From Planctomycetota bacterium (GTDB lineage: Bacteria; Planctomycetota; UBA8742; UBA2392), in the NCBI GenBank assembly GCA_025993795.1, contig JAMQHL010000015.1, forward strand, positions 1 to 64,000: a stretch of DNA of 64,000 nucleotides. Direction: 5' to 3'. Position 1 is the first letter of the stretch. The number at the start of each line of letters is the position of its first letter. Below, piece after piece: positions 15,633 through 24,996 of the stretch. The notes under the pieces are model-generated. The model ran no database searches and was not told where the DNA came from. It saw only the letters and a program-made list of their open reading frames with translations. The position numbers and the translations under genes were made by a program.

Positions 15633-18600
15633 TCATTGCTGCTTGTCGGATGGCTTATCGTCTTCCTTTGGTTCTTCTGCGTCCTTTTCTGCGTCCTTTT
15701 CTGCGTCCGTTTCAGCATCCTCGTCGGGCTCGGCATCGTTGTCGATGGCCTTGGATGAAGCCTTGTCGATTTCTTTGGCTTCATCCTCAGTCATGTCCAG
15801 CAGGTCGCCGGTGCCGCGACGGTCAAAGAACAGCAGGATCGGGCCGGCGATGTAGATCGAACTGAAAGTACCGACCACAATGCCGCAGGTCATCGCGAAG
15901 GCAAAGCCCTTCAGCAGCGGGCCGCCCAGGATCAACATCGCGACCGTGGTCAGCAGCGTGGTGCCTGACGTCATCACCGTGCGCGACAACATCTGGTTGA
16001 TTGACAGGTTGATGATCGTCTTCAGCGGCGTCTTGCCGCCCGTTGCGAGGCGATCATTCTTGAGGTTCTCCCGGATGCGGTCGAAGTTGATGATCGTGTC
16101 GTTCAGCGAGTACCCGATCACCGTCAGGATTGCCGCGACAACCGTAAGGTCGATCTTGATGTCGGCCCCCATGTAATCCGCCAGGCCGATCAAGCCGATC
16201 ACCACAAAACTGTCGTGCAGCAACGCGATTACAGCCGACAGGCCCCAGGCGATGCTGGCAAAGCGCACGCGGATGTAGATGACTACGACAACCAGCGCCG
16301 CCACGATGGCAAACAGCGCGCGCCACTGGGCCTCGGCGGCGACCGTTGCGCCAATCGCGCTGCTTAGCAGGAAACGCTTGCTGATTTCGTTGCCGTCGTC
16401 GCGGCCTTGCAGCCACTTTGACACGGCCTCGCTGAGGTCGTTCTCAACCTTTGAGAAGTGAGTCTCGCTGGCGGGGTCGGGGCTGAATGTCATGTTGGCG
16501 CTGCTGATTTCGAACTCTTTGGCTTTGTCGGCATCAGCGTTCAGCGGCGTCACTACCAGGTTGTTGCCGGTGACAACTGAGGTGCGCTCCATGAAATCGC
16601 GGAACTCCTGCACTTCCACGGGCGACAGCAGCGCAAGACGAACCAGCAGGTTGGCTTTGGTGGGAAACTGGCTGAACTTCGCGTTACCGTCCAGGCTGAC
16701 GACCTCGGAGTCGTTCCAGAAGTACTTCGTGACTGCAGCCTTGTATGCGTCATACTTGCGAACCAGGTCGCCTTCATCCGTGACTGCTACGCGTACCGCG
16801 CGCACCGAGATCCGCTGACGGTCGCCTGAGGCATTGGGCGTGAACGTCACTTCAAGTTCGCCCGGCTGTACTTCGCCGAACCATGTGCCCATTTTGGCTT
16901 TGGCTGCGTTAGGGTCGTTGCCCCACGGGCGATCCTTGGACAACCAGAGTTTTTCGTAGTCTTCAGGGTAGATCTCGCGGAACTTCACGGGGTCCTTCAG
17001 CGAGACCTGGAACGAGCCCTCAAACGTGGTCTCCTGGATGGCAGTAGCGCGTGCCGACCAGCCCTCCTCTACCATCTGCTCGACAAACACCTCTTCCAGG
17101 TGGCCCTGCAACAGGTCAGTGATCTTTTCCGGTTCTTCGTTTACCCATTCCGGGCGCATCGGGAACCGGAAGTCAAAGCGGTCCGCCGTGCCGCTGGCCA
17201 GGTCAGAGCCAAGGCGGTACACCGGCTGAATTTCAACGCTTTCGGCCCATTCAAATTTGGCTTCGCCTGTGGATTCGTTGACCAGCATTGCGGCAATCTT
17301 GTCGCGCTCAAAGCCCTCTTTCATCTGCACACGGAAGGTGTGACCGCCACGAAACTCAATGCCAAGCACTTCGCTGCCGTGCGTGAACATGAAGCTGCCG
17401 CCCGAGATCACAAGAATGGCTGCCGCAACCGCGCCAATTGGCATCCAGCGCAGCCAGTCAATGTTGCGGTTGCGGGCAAAGGCCAGTGCCGCCATCTTGA
17501 ACTGCACATCGCGCTTGATGTTGAGAATGCCGAACACCATGGCGCGATACGCACCCAGTGCGGTGTACAAAGTCGCGACGATGCCGATGGCCAAAGTGAG
17601 AGCGAAGCCCTGGATCGGGCCCGAGCCCACCTTGTACAGGATGATGGCCGTTAGCAGCGTGGTTACGTTTGCGTCTACGATAGCGGACAGCGCGTTCTTG
17701 AAGCCTTCTTCCACGGCGCCGCGCATATTGAGTTGCTTTTCTCGCTCTTCTCGTATTCGCTCGTTGATCAGGATGTTGGCGTCGATTGCCATACCGATCG
17801 TCAGCACGATGCCCGCGATGCCAGGCATGGTCAGCGTGCCCAGACCGGCAGCCATCGCGCCCATGACCAGCGTCATGATGATGATCAGATTGATGATGGT
17901 CAGTACGCCCAAACCGCGATAGATCAGCAGCGCAAAGCCAAACACCGCCAGCGCGCCCACCAGCAGCGAAAGCAGGCCGCGCTTGACAGCTTCAGCACCT
18001 TCGCTGGGGCCCACGGTTTCTTCACCTTCCAGCACCAGCTTTACGTTCAACGAGCCCGACTTGAGCACGTTGATGATGTCGTCGCGTTCACGGGCGTTGA
18101 AATCACCGCTCAACTGAACCGCGCCGCTGATGGTGTCCTTGATGCTGTATGCGCTGTAGATCTTCTCGTCGATCAGGATTGCCAACAGGCGCGGGTCTTC
18201 GCCGCCTGCGGCAAGTTCCTTGTGGGTGCGGGTCAGGTTTTCAAAGCGTGCAACTGCAAGCCCCTTTAGCTCAAAGCTGACGGCCATGCGGCCCTGCTGG
18301 TCGGTGGTCGGCTGGATGTTCTGCAGGTCTTTGCCGGTAATGCCGTACTCATCGATCACCTGCACCGGCACGTACTTCTTGCCATTGGCCTCTTTGACCA
18401 GGCCGCTATGCGTGGCGTCGTCGCGGGCAAGCTCGACCCACCGATACTTGTATCCTTCGTCGCGGGGCAGGTCGCCGTAGTTGAGGTTACGGAAATCGCC
18501 GTCCTCGGCGGCCAGCACGCGCATCTCGAGTTTGCCGGTGGTTTCAAGCAACTGCTTGTAGCGGTCGGTTTCACTTCCGGTGCTGAACTCTGGCAGCTTG

Positions 18601-19262
18601 ACCTCAAGGCGTTCGTCGCCCAGCGGCGCGATGTTCAGCTCCGTGATGCCGGATGCGCCAAGACGCCGGTTCAGCGTCTCAATCGTGGGGCCGACCAGGT
18701 CTTTGTCTTCTTTGCGCTGCTTTGCCTCGGACCAGGACTTGTAATAGCGCTTCAGTGCGTCGGCGCGGCCTTCTTCAAACAAGCCCGCGACGTTCAGCAG
18801 CGCGAAGTCTTCATCGCTCCATTCTTCCAGGCGCAGTTCGCCGCCATCGATGACGCGACCGAACTTCTGGCGCGCCGGAGCCGAAAGCCTGTCGCTGGCT
18901 TCTTTGAGGGGCGCAAGCAGCTCTTTGACATTCTGCTCCGCGACTTCCATGTCCTGCTGCTTCAAGACATAGCGAAGTGAGCTGCCGCCCTTGAGGTCTT
19001 GCCCGAGGTTCCACTTGTAATCGTGCAGGGGCCAGCGGAAACGCGAGCCGACGGTAAGCTTGCCGCTCTTGTCGCGATCACGCAGTTCAAAGTCGAGGCC
19101 GCCGAACTCATCCTTGTCGACGACGCCGTCTTCGTTCTTGTCGTATTCGGCAAGAAACTCCGCGTCGATTTCGGCAGGGTTCGGTCCCGGTTTCGGAACC
19201 GCCAGATAGACGCCGAAGGCAAGCAAAATCAGTGGATGCCAGCGTTTAATGATGTCCCACAT
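15633..19262 (-). CDS. secDF: SecD-SecF fusion translocase subunit with EF-hand insert
   Basis: 1209 residues, longer than the usual 750-1000 of SecDF fusions. It uses the proton motive force to pull exported proteins through SecYEG on the periplasmic side. Order: membrane segment 1 (8-24), an EF-hand pair (41-52 canonical DKNEDGVVDKDE; 62-73 degenerate DRDKSGKLTVGS), SecD D1 motif LGQDLKGG, periplasmic P1 domain, SecD membrane block with GMAIDANILINERIREE, then SecF with LGIEFRGGHTF, a large periplasmic region and GYSLNDTIINFDRIREN. The C-terminal tail is acidic (DAEKDAEKDAEE). yajC lies upstream in the same operon. The calcium-binding insert is unusual; its role is unknown. Confidence 0.93.
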   Translation of the reverse strand: MWDIIKRWHPLILLAFGVYLAVPKPGPNPAEIDAEFLAEYDKNEDGVVDKDEFGGLDFELRDRDKSGKLTVGSRFRWPLHDYKWNLGQDLKGGSSLRYVLKQQDMEVAEQNVKELLAPLKEASDRLSAPARQKFGRVIDGGELRLEEWSDEDFALLNVAGLFEEGRADALKRYYKSWSEAKQRKEDKDLVGPTIETLNRRLGASGITELNIAPLGDERLEVKLPEFSTGSETDRYKQLLETTGKLEMRVLAAEDGDFRNLNYGDLPRDEGYKYRWVELARDDATHSGLVKEANGKKYVPVQVIDEYGITGKDLQNIQPTTDQQGRMAVSFELKGLAVARFENLTRTHKELAAGGEDPRLLAILIDEKIYSAYSIKDTISGAVQLSGDFNARERDDIINVLKSGSLNVKLVLEGEETVGPSEGAEAVKRGLLSLLVGALAVFGFALLIYRGLGVLTIINLIIIMTLVMGAMAAGLGTLTMPGIAGIVLTIGMAIDANILINERIREEREKQLNMRGAVEEGFKNALSAIVDANVTTLLTAIILYKVGSGPIQGFALTLAIGIVATLYTALGAYRAMVFGILNIKRDVQFKMAALAFARNRNIDWLRWMPIGAVAAAILVISGGSFMFTHGSEVLGIEFRGGHTFRVQMKEGFERDKIAAMLVNESTGEAKFEWAESVEIQPVYRLGSDLASGTADRFDFRFPMRPEWVNEEPEKITDLLQGHLEEVFVEQMVEEGWSARATAIQETTFEGSFQVSLKDPVKFREIYPEDYEKLWLSKDRPWGNDPNAAKAKMGTWFGEVQPGELEVTFTPNASGDRQRISVRAVRVAVTDEGDLVRKYDAYKAAVTKYFWNDSEVVSLDGNAKFSQFPTKANLLVRLALLSPVEVQEFRDFMERTSVVTGNNLVVTPLNADADKAKEFEISSANMTFSPDPASETHFSKVENDLSEAVSKWLQGRDDGNEISKRFLLSSAIGATVAAEAQWRALFAIVAALVVVVIYIRVRFASIAWGLSAVIALLHDSFVVIGLIGLADYMGADIKIDLTVVAAILTVIGYSLNDTIINFDRIRENLKNDRLATGGKTPLKTIINLSINQMLSRTVMTSGTTLLTTVAMLILGGPLLKGFAFAMTCGIVVGTFSSIYIAGPILLFFDRRGTGDLLDMTEDEAKEIDKASSKAIDNDAEPDEDAETDAEKDAEKDAEEPKEDDKPSDKQQ

Positions 19263-19373
19263 TGCAGTGTCCTGTGTTCAGGGCGGCAAGCCGCGCACAA
19301 TTCAAGTGATGAGATCAAGAGCAAGGCCGGGACTGGTGGGGGTGCGGCCATGCCGGCACCTGCAGCCCGAAAC

Positions 19374-19859
19374 TCAGGAAATGACTGGGGGGCCGCGCGC
19401 AATGAAGGCGGGCAAGTTCGCCGGGCTGTAGAAGGCCGGCGTGGGTGCGGAACTGCGTAATCGGGGCGGCGGCAGATCAAGCCGCATCAGCATTCCCGGC
19501 AACGCCGTCAGAGGTGCAGGAATGAAGTCCAACCCCGGCAAAGAATCGTCCGGGGCCAGTGTCGGAGGCACATAGAAGCTCAGCGGTGGGACGGCGGCGA
19601 CCAGCGACGGGGAAAAGTTAATGACGTCGGCTGAGCCCCGGCCCTCGTTCAGTTTCTCGCGAAGCGTCTCAGCAGACTGGGTGTCCAGCATGGCAGCAGA
19701 CGCCAAACGGATGTGCGAGGCAACATCCAGCACGCGAACCGCGTTCAGGGTGTCGCCGATGCGCGCGAACACGTGCAGGCGCGGCACGTCACAATAGGCG
19801 GCCAGCGCGCCCAGCAAGAGGGCTGCTACGGCAAGTCGATTATGATGCCGGTGGTGCAT
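19374..19859 (-). CDS. small exported protein of unknown function between yajC and secDF
   Basis: 161 residues. A short positively charged start (MHHRHHNRL) and hydrophobic stretch (AVAALLLGALAAYC) suggest a signal peptide; the cysteine is not in a convincing lipobox. The remainder is Pro/Leu-rich (YVPPTLAPDDSLPG, LDLPPPRLRSS). It lies 29 bp after yajC and 111 bp before secDF on the same strand, so it is probably co-transcribed with the export machinery. No Shine-Dalgarno is obvious. Codon use resembles its neighbours, but low complexity leaves some doubt that it is translated. Confidence 0.5.
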   Translation of the reverse strand: MHHRHHNRLAVAALLLGALAAYCDVPRLHVFARIGDTLNAVRVLDVASHIRLASAAMLDTQSAETLREKLNEGRGSADVINFSPSLVAAVPPLSFYVPPTLAPDDSLPGLDFIPAPLTALPGMLMRLDLPPPRLRSSAPTPAFYSPANLPAFIARGPPVIS

Positions 19860-19888
19860 GGGTGTGCTTGTCTTCTACTTCTCGTTCT

Positions 19889-20314
19889 CTACTTATCTTC
19901 GGCTTTGACGCTGGACTTCTTTTCTTCAAACACTTTGGCGATTGCCATGATGTTGTACGTCTCGTGAACCTTCTTGTCTTCGTCCACAAGTAGCCTGGCT
20001 TCCTGGTTATCGCGGTCGATCTTGTCAACGCGTGCAATCAAGCCGCTTGTCAGCATGACCCGCGCGCCGGTCTCAAGCTGTTCGATCTTCTTCTTGTGCT
20101 CGTTTTCCTGGCGCTTTTTGCTGCGCGTCATGAAAAACATGAACACGACAATCACGACGCCGAACAACAGCAACGGCGCCATGCCATCGAACATGCTGGG
20201 TTGGGCCGCTTGCCCTGTTGCGGGCGCACCCGGCTGTTCGGTGCCGGCAGTGGTTGCTCCGCCGGATTGTGGCTGGCCGCCTTCCTGGCCAACTATTGTT
20301 GCAAGTGTGATCAC
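19889..20314 (-). CDS. yajC: preprotein translocase accessory subunit YajC
   Basis: 141 residues. A Gly/Gln-rich N-terminal stretch precedes a single membrane segment (about 46-62, LLLFGVVIVVFMFFM), followed by the basic RSKKRQENEHKKKIEQLETGARVMLTSGLIARV that identifies YajC. It associates with SecDF in the holotranslocon. The start is GTG with AGAGG 6 bases upstream. It follows infB by 26 bp and leads the small exported protein and secDF, so translation initiation and export genes appear to form one transcript. Confidence 0.92.
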   Translation of the reverse strand: MITLATIVGQEGGQPQSGGATTAGTEQPGAPATGQAAQPSMFDGMAPLLLFGVVIVVFMFFMTRSKKRQENEHKKKIEQLETGARVMLTSGLIARVDKIDRDNQEARLLVDEDKKVHETYNIMAIAKVFEEKKSSVKAEDK

Positions 20315-20340
20315 GGTGTCCTCTGCCCTGGGCTCAAGCG

Positions 20341-23178
20341 CTAGCTCAATGACCGCTTACGTTCTTCAATCTTGAAGGCCTCGATGGTGTCGCCTTCCTT
20401 CACGTCGTCGTAGTTCTTCAACTGGATGCCGCACTCGAAGCCCTCGCGCACTTCGCTGGCGTCGTCCTTTTCGCGCTTAAGACTGGCAACATCGGTTTCA
20501 TAGATCACCGCGCCGTCGCGAACCAGGCGCAGGCGGCTGTCGCGGCGGATGCTGCCCTTGGTGACATAGCAACCGGCGATGCGTCCAACCTTGCTGACCC
20601 TGAACACCATGCGGACTTCCGCAGTGCCCTGGTGCATTTCAATGCGTTCGGGTGAAAGCAGACCGGCCAGCGCGTCGCGGATCTCTTCGATCAGCTTGTA
20701 AATAACCTCATAGGTACGGATGTCCACATGATGGTTGTCGGCCAGGTCGCGCGCCTTTGAGTCAACACCGACATGAAAACCAATGACAATGCCGCCGGCG
20801 GCTTCAGCCAGGTGCACGTCGGTGGTGGTAATCTGCCCGACCGCCGAATGAATCACCTTCACGCGCACTTCATCGTGCTGCAGCTTGCCGAGCTCCTGCT
20901 TGATCGTCTCGGCGCTGCCCTGCACGTCAGATTTCAGCACAAGCAGCAATTCCTTGACCTGCTGGCCGGCGCGCGCCTTGGACCAGTCTTCGAGACTGAA
21001 CCCGCGTGAGCGCTCAAGCTCTCGTTCCTGCTGGCGCACCATGTTGGCGATTTCAGCGGCCTTCTTGATGTCCTTCATGCCGTGGAACAGGCTGCCCGCC
21101 TCAGGCATTTCATCCAGACCCGCAACTTCAACCGGCATGCTGGGCCCCGCCGACTGGATCAGGTGCAGCCCGTCGCCCCTGGGTTCCTGCATTGCGCGCA
21201 CGCGGCCATAGCCGTGGCCTGCGACGATGACGTCGCCGGTGTGCAGCGTGCCGTCCTTGACCAGCATTGTGGCAACAATGCCGCGGCCGGTATCACGGTG
21301 GGCTTCAAGCACGGTGCCCACGGCGGGTTTCTGCGCCACGGCCTTGAGCTCAAGCAGCTCCGCCATGTCGGACAGCACCTGCACCAGCTTGTCCACGCCT
21401 TCCTTGGTGATGCTGGAAAGCTCAATGATTTCGGTGTTGCCGCCCCAGTCCGGGCTCATCAGGTTGTGCGCGGCAAGCTGCTGGCGCGCTTTCATGATGT
21501 TGGCTTCGGGTTTGTCTATCTTGGTGATCGCAACGACAATCTCGACTTCCGCCGCGCGGGCGTGGGCAATCGCCTCTTCGGTCTGCGGCATGATGCCGTC
21601 GTCGGCGGCGACTACGACTACAGCAATGTCCGTGACGTTTGCGCCTCGGGCACGCATGGCGGTGAACGCCTCGTGACCGGGGGTGTCGATGAACGTCACG
21701 CGAAGCCGCTTGGCGGTCGGGTCAATGCCTGACTCGTCGCCGTAGATGCTGGTGTACTTGCCCGCTTTCTCCAGCAGATCAAGGCGGAACGCGCCGATGT
21801 GCTGGGTGATGCCGCCTGACTCCTCGCTGACGCGGTCCAGGCTGGCGATGGCGTCCAGCAGGCTTGTCTTGCCATGGTCTACGTGGCCCATGATGGTGAC
21901 GATGGGGGCGCGCATTTCCTCAATGCCGCCGTCTTCGTCAAACCGCTCAAGCTGCTCTGCGATCAGGGTTTCAGCGTCTTTTGGCTCAAGAACAGTGATC
22001 TCGCGCTCAAAGATGATGCCGATCTGTTCGATGATGTCCTTGCTGAGCGAGTCATTGATGCGCAGCGGTGGCAGGCCTTCCTTGATCATGCGTGTCATGA
22101 TCTCGGAGGTCTTGATGCCCATCGCCTCAGAAAGATGGCGCAGGTTGACGGGCTGCTCGACCGAAACGGGCCCGGTCGGGATCTCAACCTTCTTCTCTTC
22201 CAGTTCTTCGTCGCCTCTGCCGCGCCGGCGCCCGCGCCCGCCGCGCGGACGGTCATAACTGAGCTGGCTTACCTCAAATCGTTCGCGGCGTGAACGGCCG
22301 GCACCGCCGGCTTGACCCCCGGTCTGGCCGCCCCGCGGTTCGCGGAAGCGTTCCGGGATGACTTCACGAGTCTGTTCAGTAGAAACGCGCCCGCGGCGTT
22401 CGCGCCGGGCTGCGGCGCTGCTGGCGGTTTCGGCCGTCTTGGCGACTTCACGCGTCTCTACCGCCTTGTTGCCCGTGGGCGGCGCGGGCTTGTAGTCGGT
22501 GGGTTTGTCTACCTGGATTTCGGCGCGGCGTTCTTCCTGGGTGGTATGCCGCTGCTTGACCATCGCGCGCAGCATGAACTCTTCAGAGGGCGACAGGCCC
22601 TTGAACCCCTTGCGGCCGACGTCAATGCCAAGCTGGCGCGCGATGCGTGAAACTTCGCGCGACTCTATCTTGAACTCGTTGGCGATCTTGAAGACGACTT
22701 CGTGCTTCTGGGTGCGCTGTACCAGCGCCTCGTCAATATCCTCAAGGCTGTTGATCTCAACGCCCAGCAACTGCCCCACGAATTCAACCTGCGACGGGTC
22801 AACGCCAAGGCGCTTGCCCAGCGCCTCAAGACGCTTCAACTCGGCGGCTTGGGCCTTTTGGCGGGCATCCTCTTCCTGCTTCAGGCGCGCGTCTTCGGCG
22901 GCTTTGCGGGCATCATCTGCGGTCTTGCGCGCCAGTTCGGCTGCGGTGAGCGCTGGTGATTCTGCGGCAGCTTGCGGTGCGGGGGTGTCGTCGGCAACGC
23001 CCAGGTGCTTCTTGATGCGGGCAACGTCTTCTTCGCTGATCTTGTCGATGGCTCGCTGTACGACAATGCCGATCTCGGCGCACTTGGCTTTGAAGGTCTT
23101 CAGGTCAAGCCCGAGATCCTTGTAAACCTTGAGCGCCTGCACTGTGTTTGCGGCTGCTGATGTTGATTCCACTGCCAT
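20341..23178 (-). CDS. infB: translation initiation factor IF-2
   Basis: 945 residues. GTPase that brings initiator tRNA to the 30S subunit. N-terminal IF2N-like segment (10-65), a charged, Arg/Gly-rich linker (about 80-330), a second IF2N (340-395), then the G domain with G1 GHVDHGKT (431-438), G2 GGITQHIG, G3 DTPGHEA (499-504) and G4 TKID (552-555) where NKID is usual. An insert of roughly 15-20 residues (about 472-492, [16 protein letters not shown]) precedes G3. Domains II, III and the C-terminal fMet-tRNA module follow (ends [20 protein letters not shown]). It lies 93 bp after nusA. Confidence 0.95.
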   Translation of the reverse strand: MAVESTSAAANTVQALKVYKDLGLDLKTFKAKCAEIGIVVQRAIDKISEEDVARIKKHLGVADDTPAPQAAAESPALTAAELARKTADDARKAAEDARLKQEEDARQKAQAAELKRLEALGKRLGVDPSQVEFVGQLLGVEINSLEDIDEALVQRTQKHEVVFKIANEFKIESREVSRIARQLGIDVGRKGFKGLSPSEEFMLRAMVKQRHTTQEERRAEIQVDKPTDYKPAPPTGNKAVETREVAKTAETASSAAARRERRGRVSTEQTREVIPERFREPRGGQTGGQAGGAGRSRRERFEVSQLSYDRPRGGRGRRRGRGDEELEEKKVEIPTGPVSVEQPVNLRHLSEAMGIKTSEIMTRMIKEGLPPLRINDSLSKDIIEQIGIIFEREITVLEPKDAETLIAEQLERFDEDGGIEEMRAPIVTIMGHVDHGKTSLLDAIASLDRVSEESGGITQHIGAFRLDLLEKAGKYTSIYGDESGIDPTAKRLRVTFIDTPGHEAFTAMRARGANVTDIAVVVVAADDGIMPQTEEAIAHARAAEVEIVVAITKIDKPEANIMKARQQLAAHNLMSPDWGGNTEIIELSSITKEGVDKLVQVLSDMAELLELKAVAQKPAVGTVLEAHRDTGRGIVATMLVKDGTLHTGDVIVAGHGYGRVRAMQEPRGDGLHLIQSAGPSMPVEVAGLDEMPEAGSLFHGMKDIKKAAEIANMVRQQERELERSRGFSLEDWSKARAGQQVKELLLVLKSDVQGSAETIKQELGKLQHDEVRVKVIHSAVGQITTTDVHLAEAAGGIVIGFHVGVDSKARDLADNHHVDIRTYEVIYKLIEEIRDALAGLLSPERIEMHQGTAEVRMVFRVSKVGRIAGCYVTKGSIRRDSRLRLVRDGAVIYETDVASLKREKDDASEVREGFECGIQLKNYDDVKEGDTIEAFKIEERKRSLS

Positions 23179-23271
23179 AGACTGCTGGTTCCTTCTTTGT
23201 TTCCTGCCGCGTTTGTAGCTGCCTGCCGCACTTCCTGTGCCCGGCCTGTCGCGCTGGTACCCATGGCCGGG

Positions 23272-24648
23272 TTACTGCTTTGCCTTGACGTCTTCGCGAA
23301 CCGGCGCCAGGGCAGCGTATTCGGCTGCGCGCGAGAACGGGTCCACGGGTCCTTTTGGCTTGTCGCCGGGTTGGCCCGGCGTGCTATCGTCGTCTTCCTC
23401 TTCCAGTTCCTGGCCCGGTTCAACGAAGGTGTTGTCGGCGCGGCGCTGGGCGCCGTCGGCGTGTACCACGTCTTCAATCTGTTCGGGCGGTTCCGGGTTG
23501 GCGGTTACGTGCTGGATAATCTTGGCCGCCGACTCAATGCTGATGCCCGGCACCTTCATCAATGCCTCGGGGCCGGCTGCCAGGATGTCCTGGAAGCTGT
23601 CAAATCCGCTGTTGAACAGCGACTCGGCCAGCAACTCGTCCACGCCCTCGATGGCGAGGAACTTGGCCAGCGTGCGTTTGCGCCAGTCGCCTTCCTGTGT
23701 GACAGTCACGATATCAAGGTCCCACTTGCACAGCCGGGCTGCCAGGCGCACGTTCTGGCCGCGCTTGCCGATGCTCAGGCTCAACTGGTCGTCCGGCACA
23801 ACAACGCGCGCGCGTCGGTTGTCGTAGTCGAGCGTGATGCTGTCCACGCGCGCGGGCTTCAGCGCGTTGGTGATCAGGATTTCCGCCGATTCGTTCCAGC
23901 GGATGATGTCGATCTTTTCGTTGTTCAGCTCGTCGATGATGCCCTTGATGCGGGAACCGCGCACACCCACGCACGCGCCCACGGCATCGACCTTCGGGTC
24001 ATAGCTGGCAACGGCGACCTTGCTGCGAAAGCCGGGCTCACGGACGATGGCCTTGATCTCGATGATGCGTTCGGCGACTTCGGGAACTTCGAGTTCAAAC
24101 AGCTTCTTCACGAACTCGGGGTGTGTGCGGGACAGGATGATCTTGACCTTCTGGCCCTGCTTGCGCACGTCCAGGATCAACCCGCGCACGCGCTCGCCGA
24201 CATTGTAGCTTTCGGTCGGCACCTGCTCTTTGCGCGGGTAGAACGATTCGGCATCGCCCAGGTTGACGATGTAGTTGGGTCCTTCGCTGCGCTGGATGGT
24301 GCCGCTGCGAATCTCTCGCTTCAGCTGGATATACTTTTCGAAGATGTTGTCGCGTTCGGCTTCACGGTTTTTCTGCACGAAGATCTGCTTGAAGGTCTGG
24401 GCGGCAATGCGGCCCATGTCGGCAAGCTTGACTTCGGCGGTGACGCCATCGAGGTCGGTTTCGTGGGCGATGATTTCGCCGCTGTTCGGGTCCACGCTGA
24501 CAACGAGGGTGTCCGGGTTTTCGACGCGTTTGCGCAAGGCCACCATCATGGCCTGCTCAATCGACCCGAGCACCTCGGATTTTTCGATGCCCTTTTCGCG
24601 GGCGATCATTTCTACGAAGCGAAGCAGTTCCGCGCCGTTTACGCCTGA
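23272..24648 (-). CDS. nusA: transcription termination/antitermination factor NusA
   Basis: 458 residues. Binds RNA polymerase and nascent RNA, modulating pausing, termination and antitermination. Order: N-terminal RNAP-binding domain (MSGVNGAELLRFVEMIAREKGIEKSE), S1 domain (VGERVRGLILDVRKQGQKV), KH domains (VGACVGVRGSRIKGIIDELNNEKIDI; LSIGKRGQNVRLAARL) and an acidic C-terminal tail with a helix-hairpin region (VDELLAESLFNSGF). The start is placed at 24648; upstream in-frame codons belong to the leader. rimP, which usually precedes nusA, is absent here. The leader contains a strong intrinsic terminator, suggesting autoregulation. Confidence 0.95.
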   Translation of the reverse strand, partial: SGVNGAELLRFVEMIAREKGIEKSEVLGSIEQAMMVALRKRVENPDTLVVSVDPNSGEIIAHETDLDGVTAEVKLADMGRIAAQTFKQIFVQKNREAERDNIFEKYIQLKREIRSGTIQRSEGPNYIVNLGDAESFYPRKEQVPTESYNVGERVRGLILDVRKQGQKVKIILSRTHPEFVKKLFELEVPEVAERIIEIKAIVREPGFRSKVAVASYDPKVDAVGACVGVRGSRIKGIIDELNNEKIDIIRWNESAEILITNALKPARVDSITLDYDNRRARVVVPDDQLSLSIGKRGQNVRLAARLCKWDLDIVTVTQEGDWRKRTLAKFLAIEGVDELLAESLFNSGFDSFQDILAAGPEALMKVPGISIESAAKIIQHVTANPEPPEQIEDVVHADGAQRRADNTFVEPGQELEEEDDDSTPGQPGDKPKGPVDPFSRAAEYAALAPVREDVKAKQ

Positions 24649-24678
24649 CATCGTTTGTCCCAACAGACGGTCCTCAAA

Positions 24679-24708
24679 TAAAAAGGAGCAGGCCCAGCGG
24701 CCGCTCCC
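24679..24708 (-). terminator. intrinsic terminator in nusA leader, candidate attenuator
   Basis: On the minus strand GGGAGCGGCC pairs with GGCC-T-GCTCCT around a GCTG loop (10 pairs, one bulged T), followed by TTTTT and ATTT. It ends about 30 bp before the nusA ATG and lies in the sense direction of nusA, so it would terminate the transcript before the gene unless bypassed. An upstream GGCCCA (24733-24728) could pair with TGGGCC (24696-24691) inside this hairpin as a competing structure. Confidence 0.6.
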
Positions 24709-24735
24709 GGGTCTCTTCCCTGAAACGTGGGCCAT

Positions 24736-24763
24736 AAGGTAGCGATGCGACGCCATAAGTCAA
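24736..24763 (-). promoter_or_regulatory. candidate sigma-70-type promoter for nusA operon
   Basis: On the minus strand TTGACT (24763-24758) is a five-of-six match to the -35 consensus and TACCTT (24741-24736) a weak -10, separated by 16 bases. Transcription would start near 24729, upstream of the leader terminator. The weak -10 keeps confidence low. Confidence 0.35.
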
Positions 24764-24964
24764 TAAGTGGGCAATAACGGGCAGCGCGATGACGGGCCTT
24801 CGTCTTCATCCGGGTGCGCCGATAGAAACTCAGACAGTACGACTTTCCAGTTTCCTGATCCGTAGTTTTCTTTAGGCGCCGCGGCGCATTGTCGCAGGCA
24901 GGTCTACGTCGCGTTTGCACCCCTGGCGCTTCGGCTACCCAGGGCTGCTGTTCCGGGGGGCGAT
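24764..24964. other. divergent spacer between nusA and purF
   Basis: The whole gene-free stretch runs 24649-24996. Besides the nusA leader elements and purF promoter it holds a perfect 12-bp palindrome GCGCCGCGGCGC (24876-24887) and an inverted repeat CCCTGG/CCAGGG (24921-24926, 24939-24944) next to the purF promoter that could be an operator or a small hairpin. No tRNA or reading frame is seen. Confidence 0.4.
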
Positions 24965-24973
24965 TGCTATAAG
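24965..24973 (+). promoter_or_regulatory. purF: extended -10 promoter of purF
   Basis: TGCTATAAG is an extended -10 element (TGn plus TATAAG, five of six to TATAAT). No clear -35 is visible. Initiation near 24980 would leave a leader of under 20 bases before the GTG at 24997. Confidence 0.45.
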
Positions 24974-24996
24974 TCTGCTTTAGCGGAGTGCAGCCG

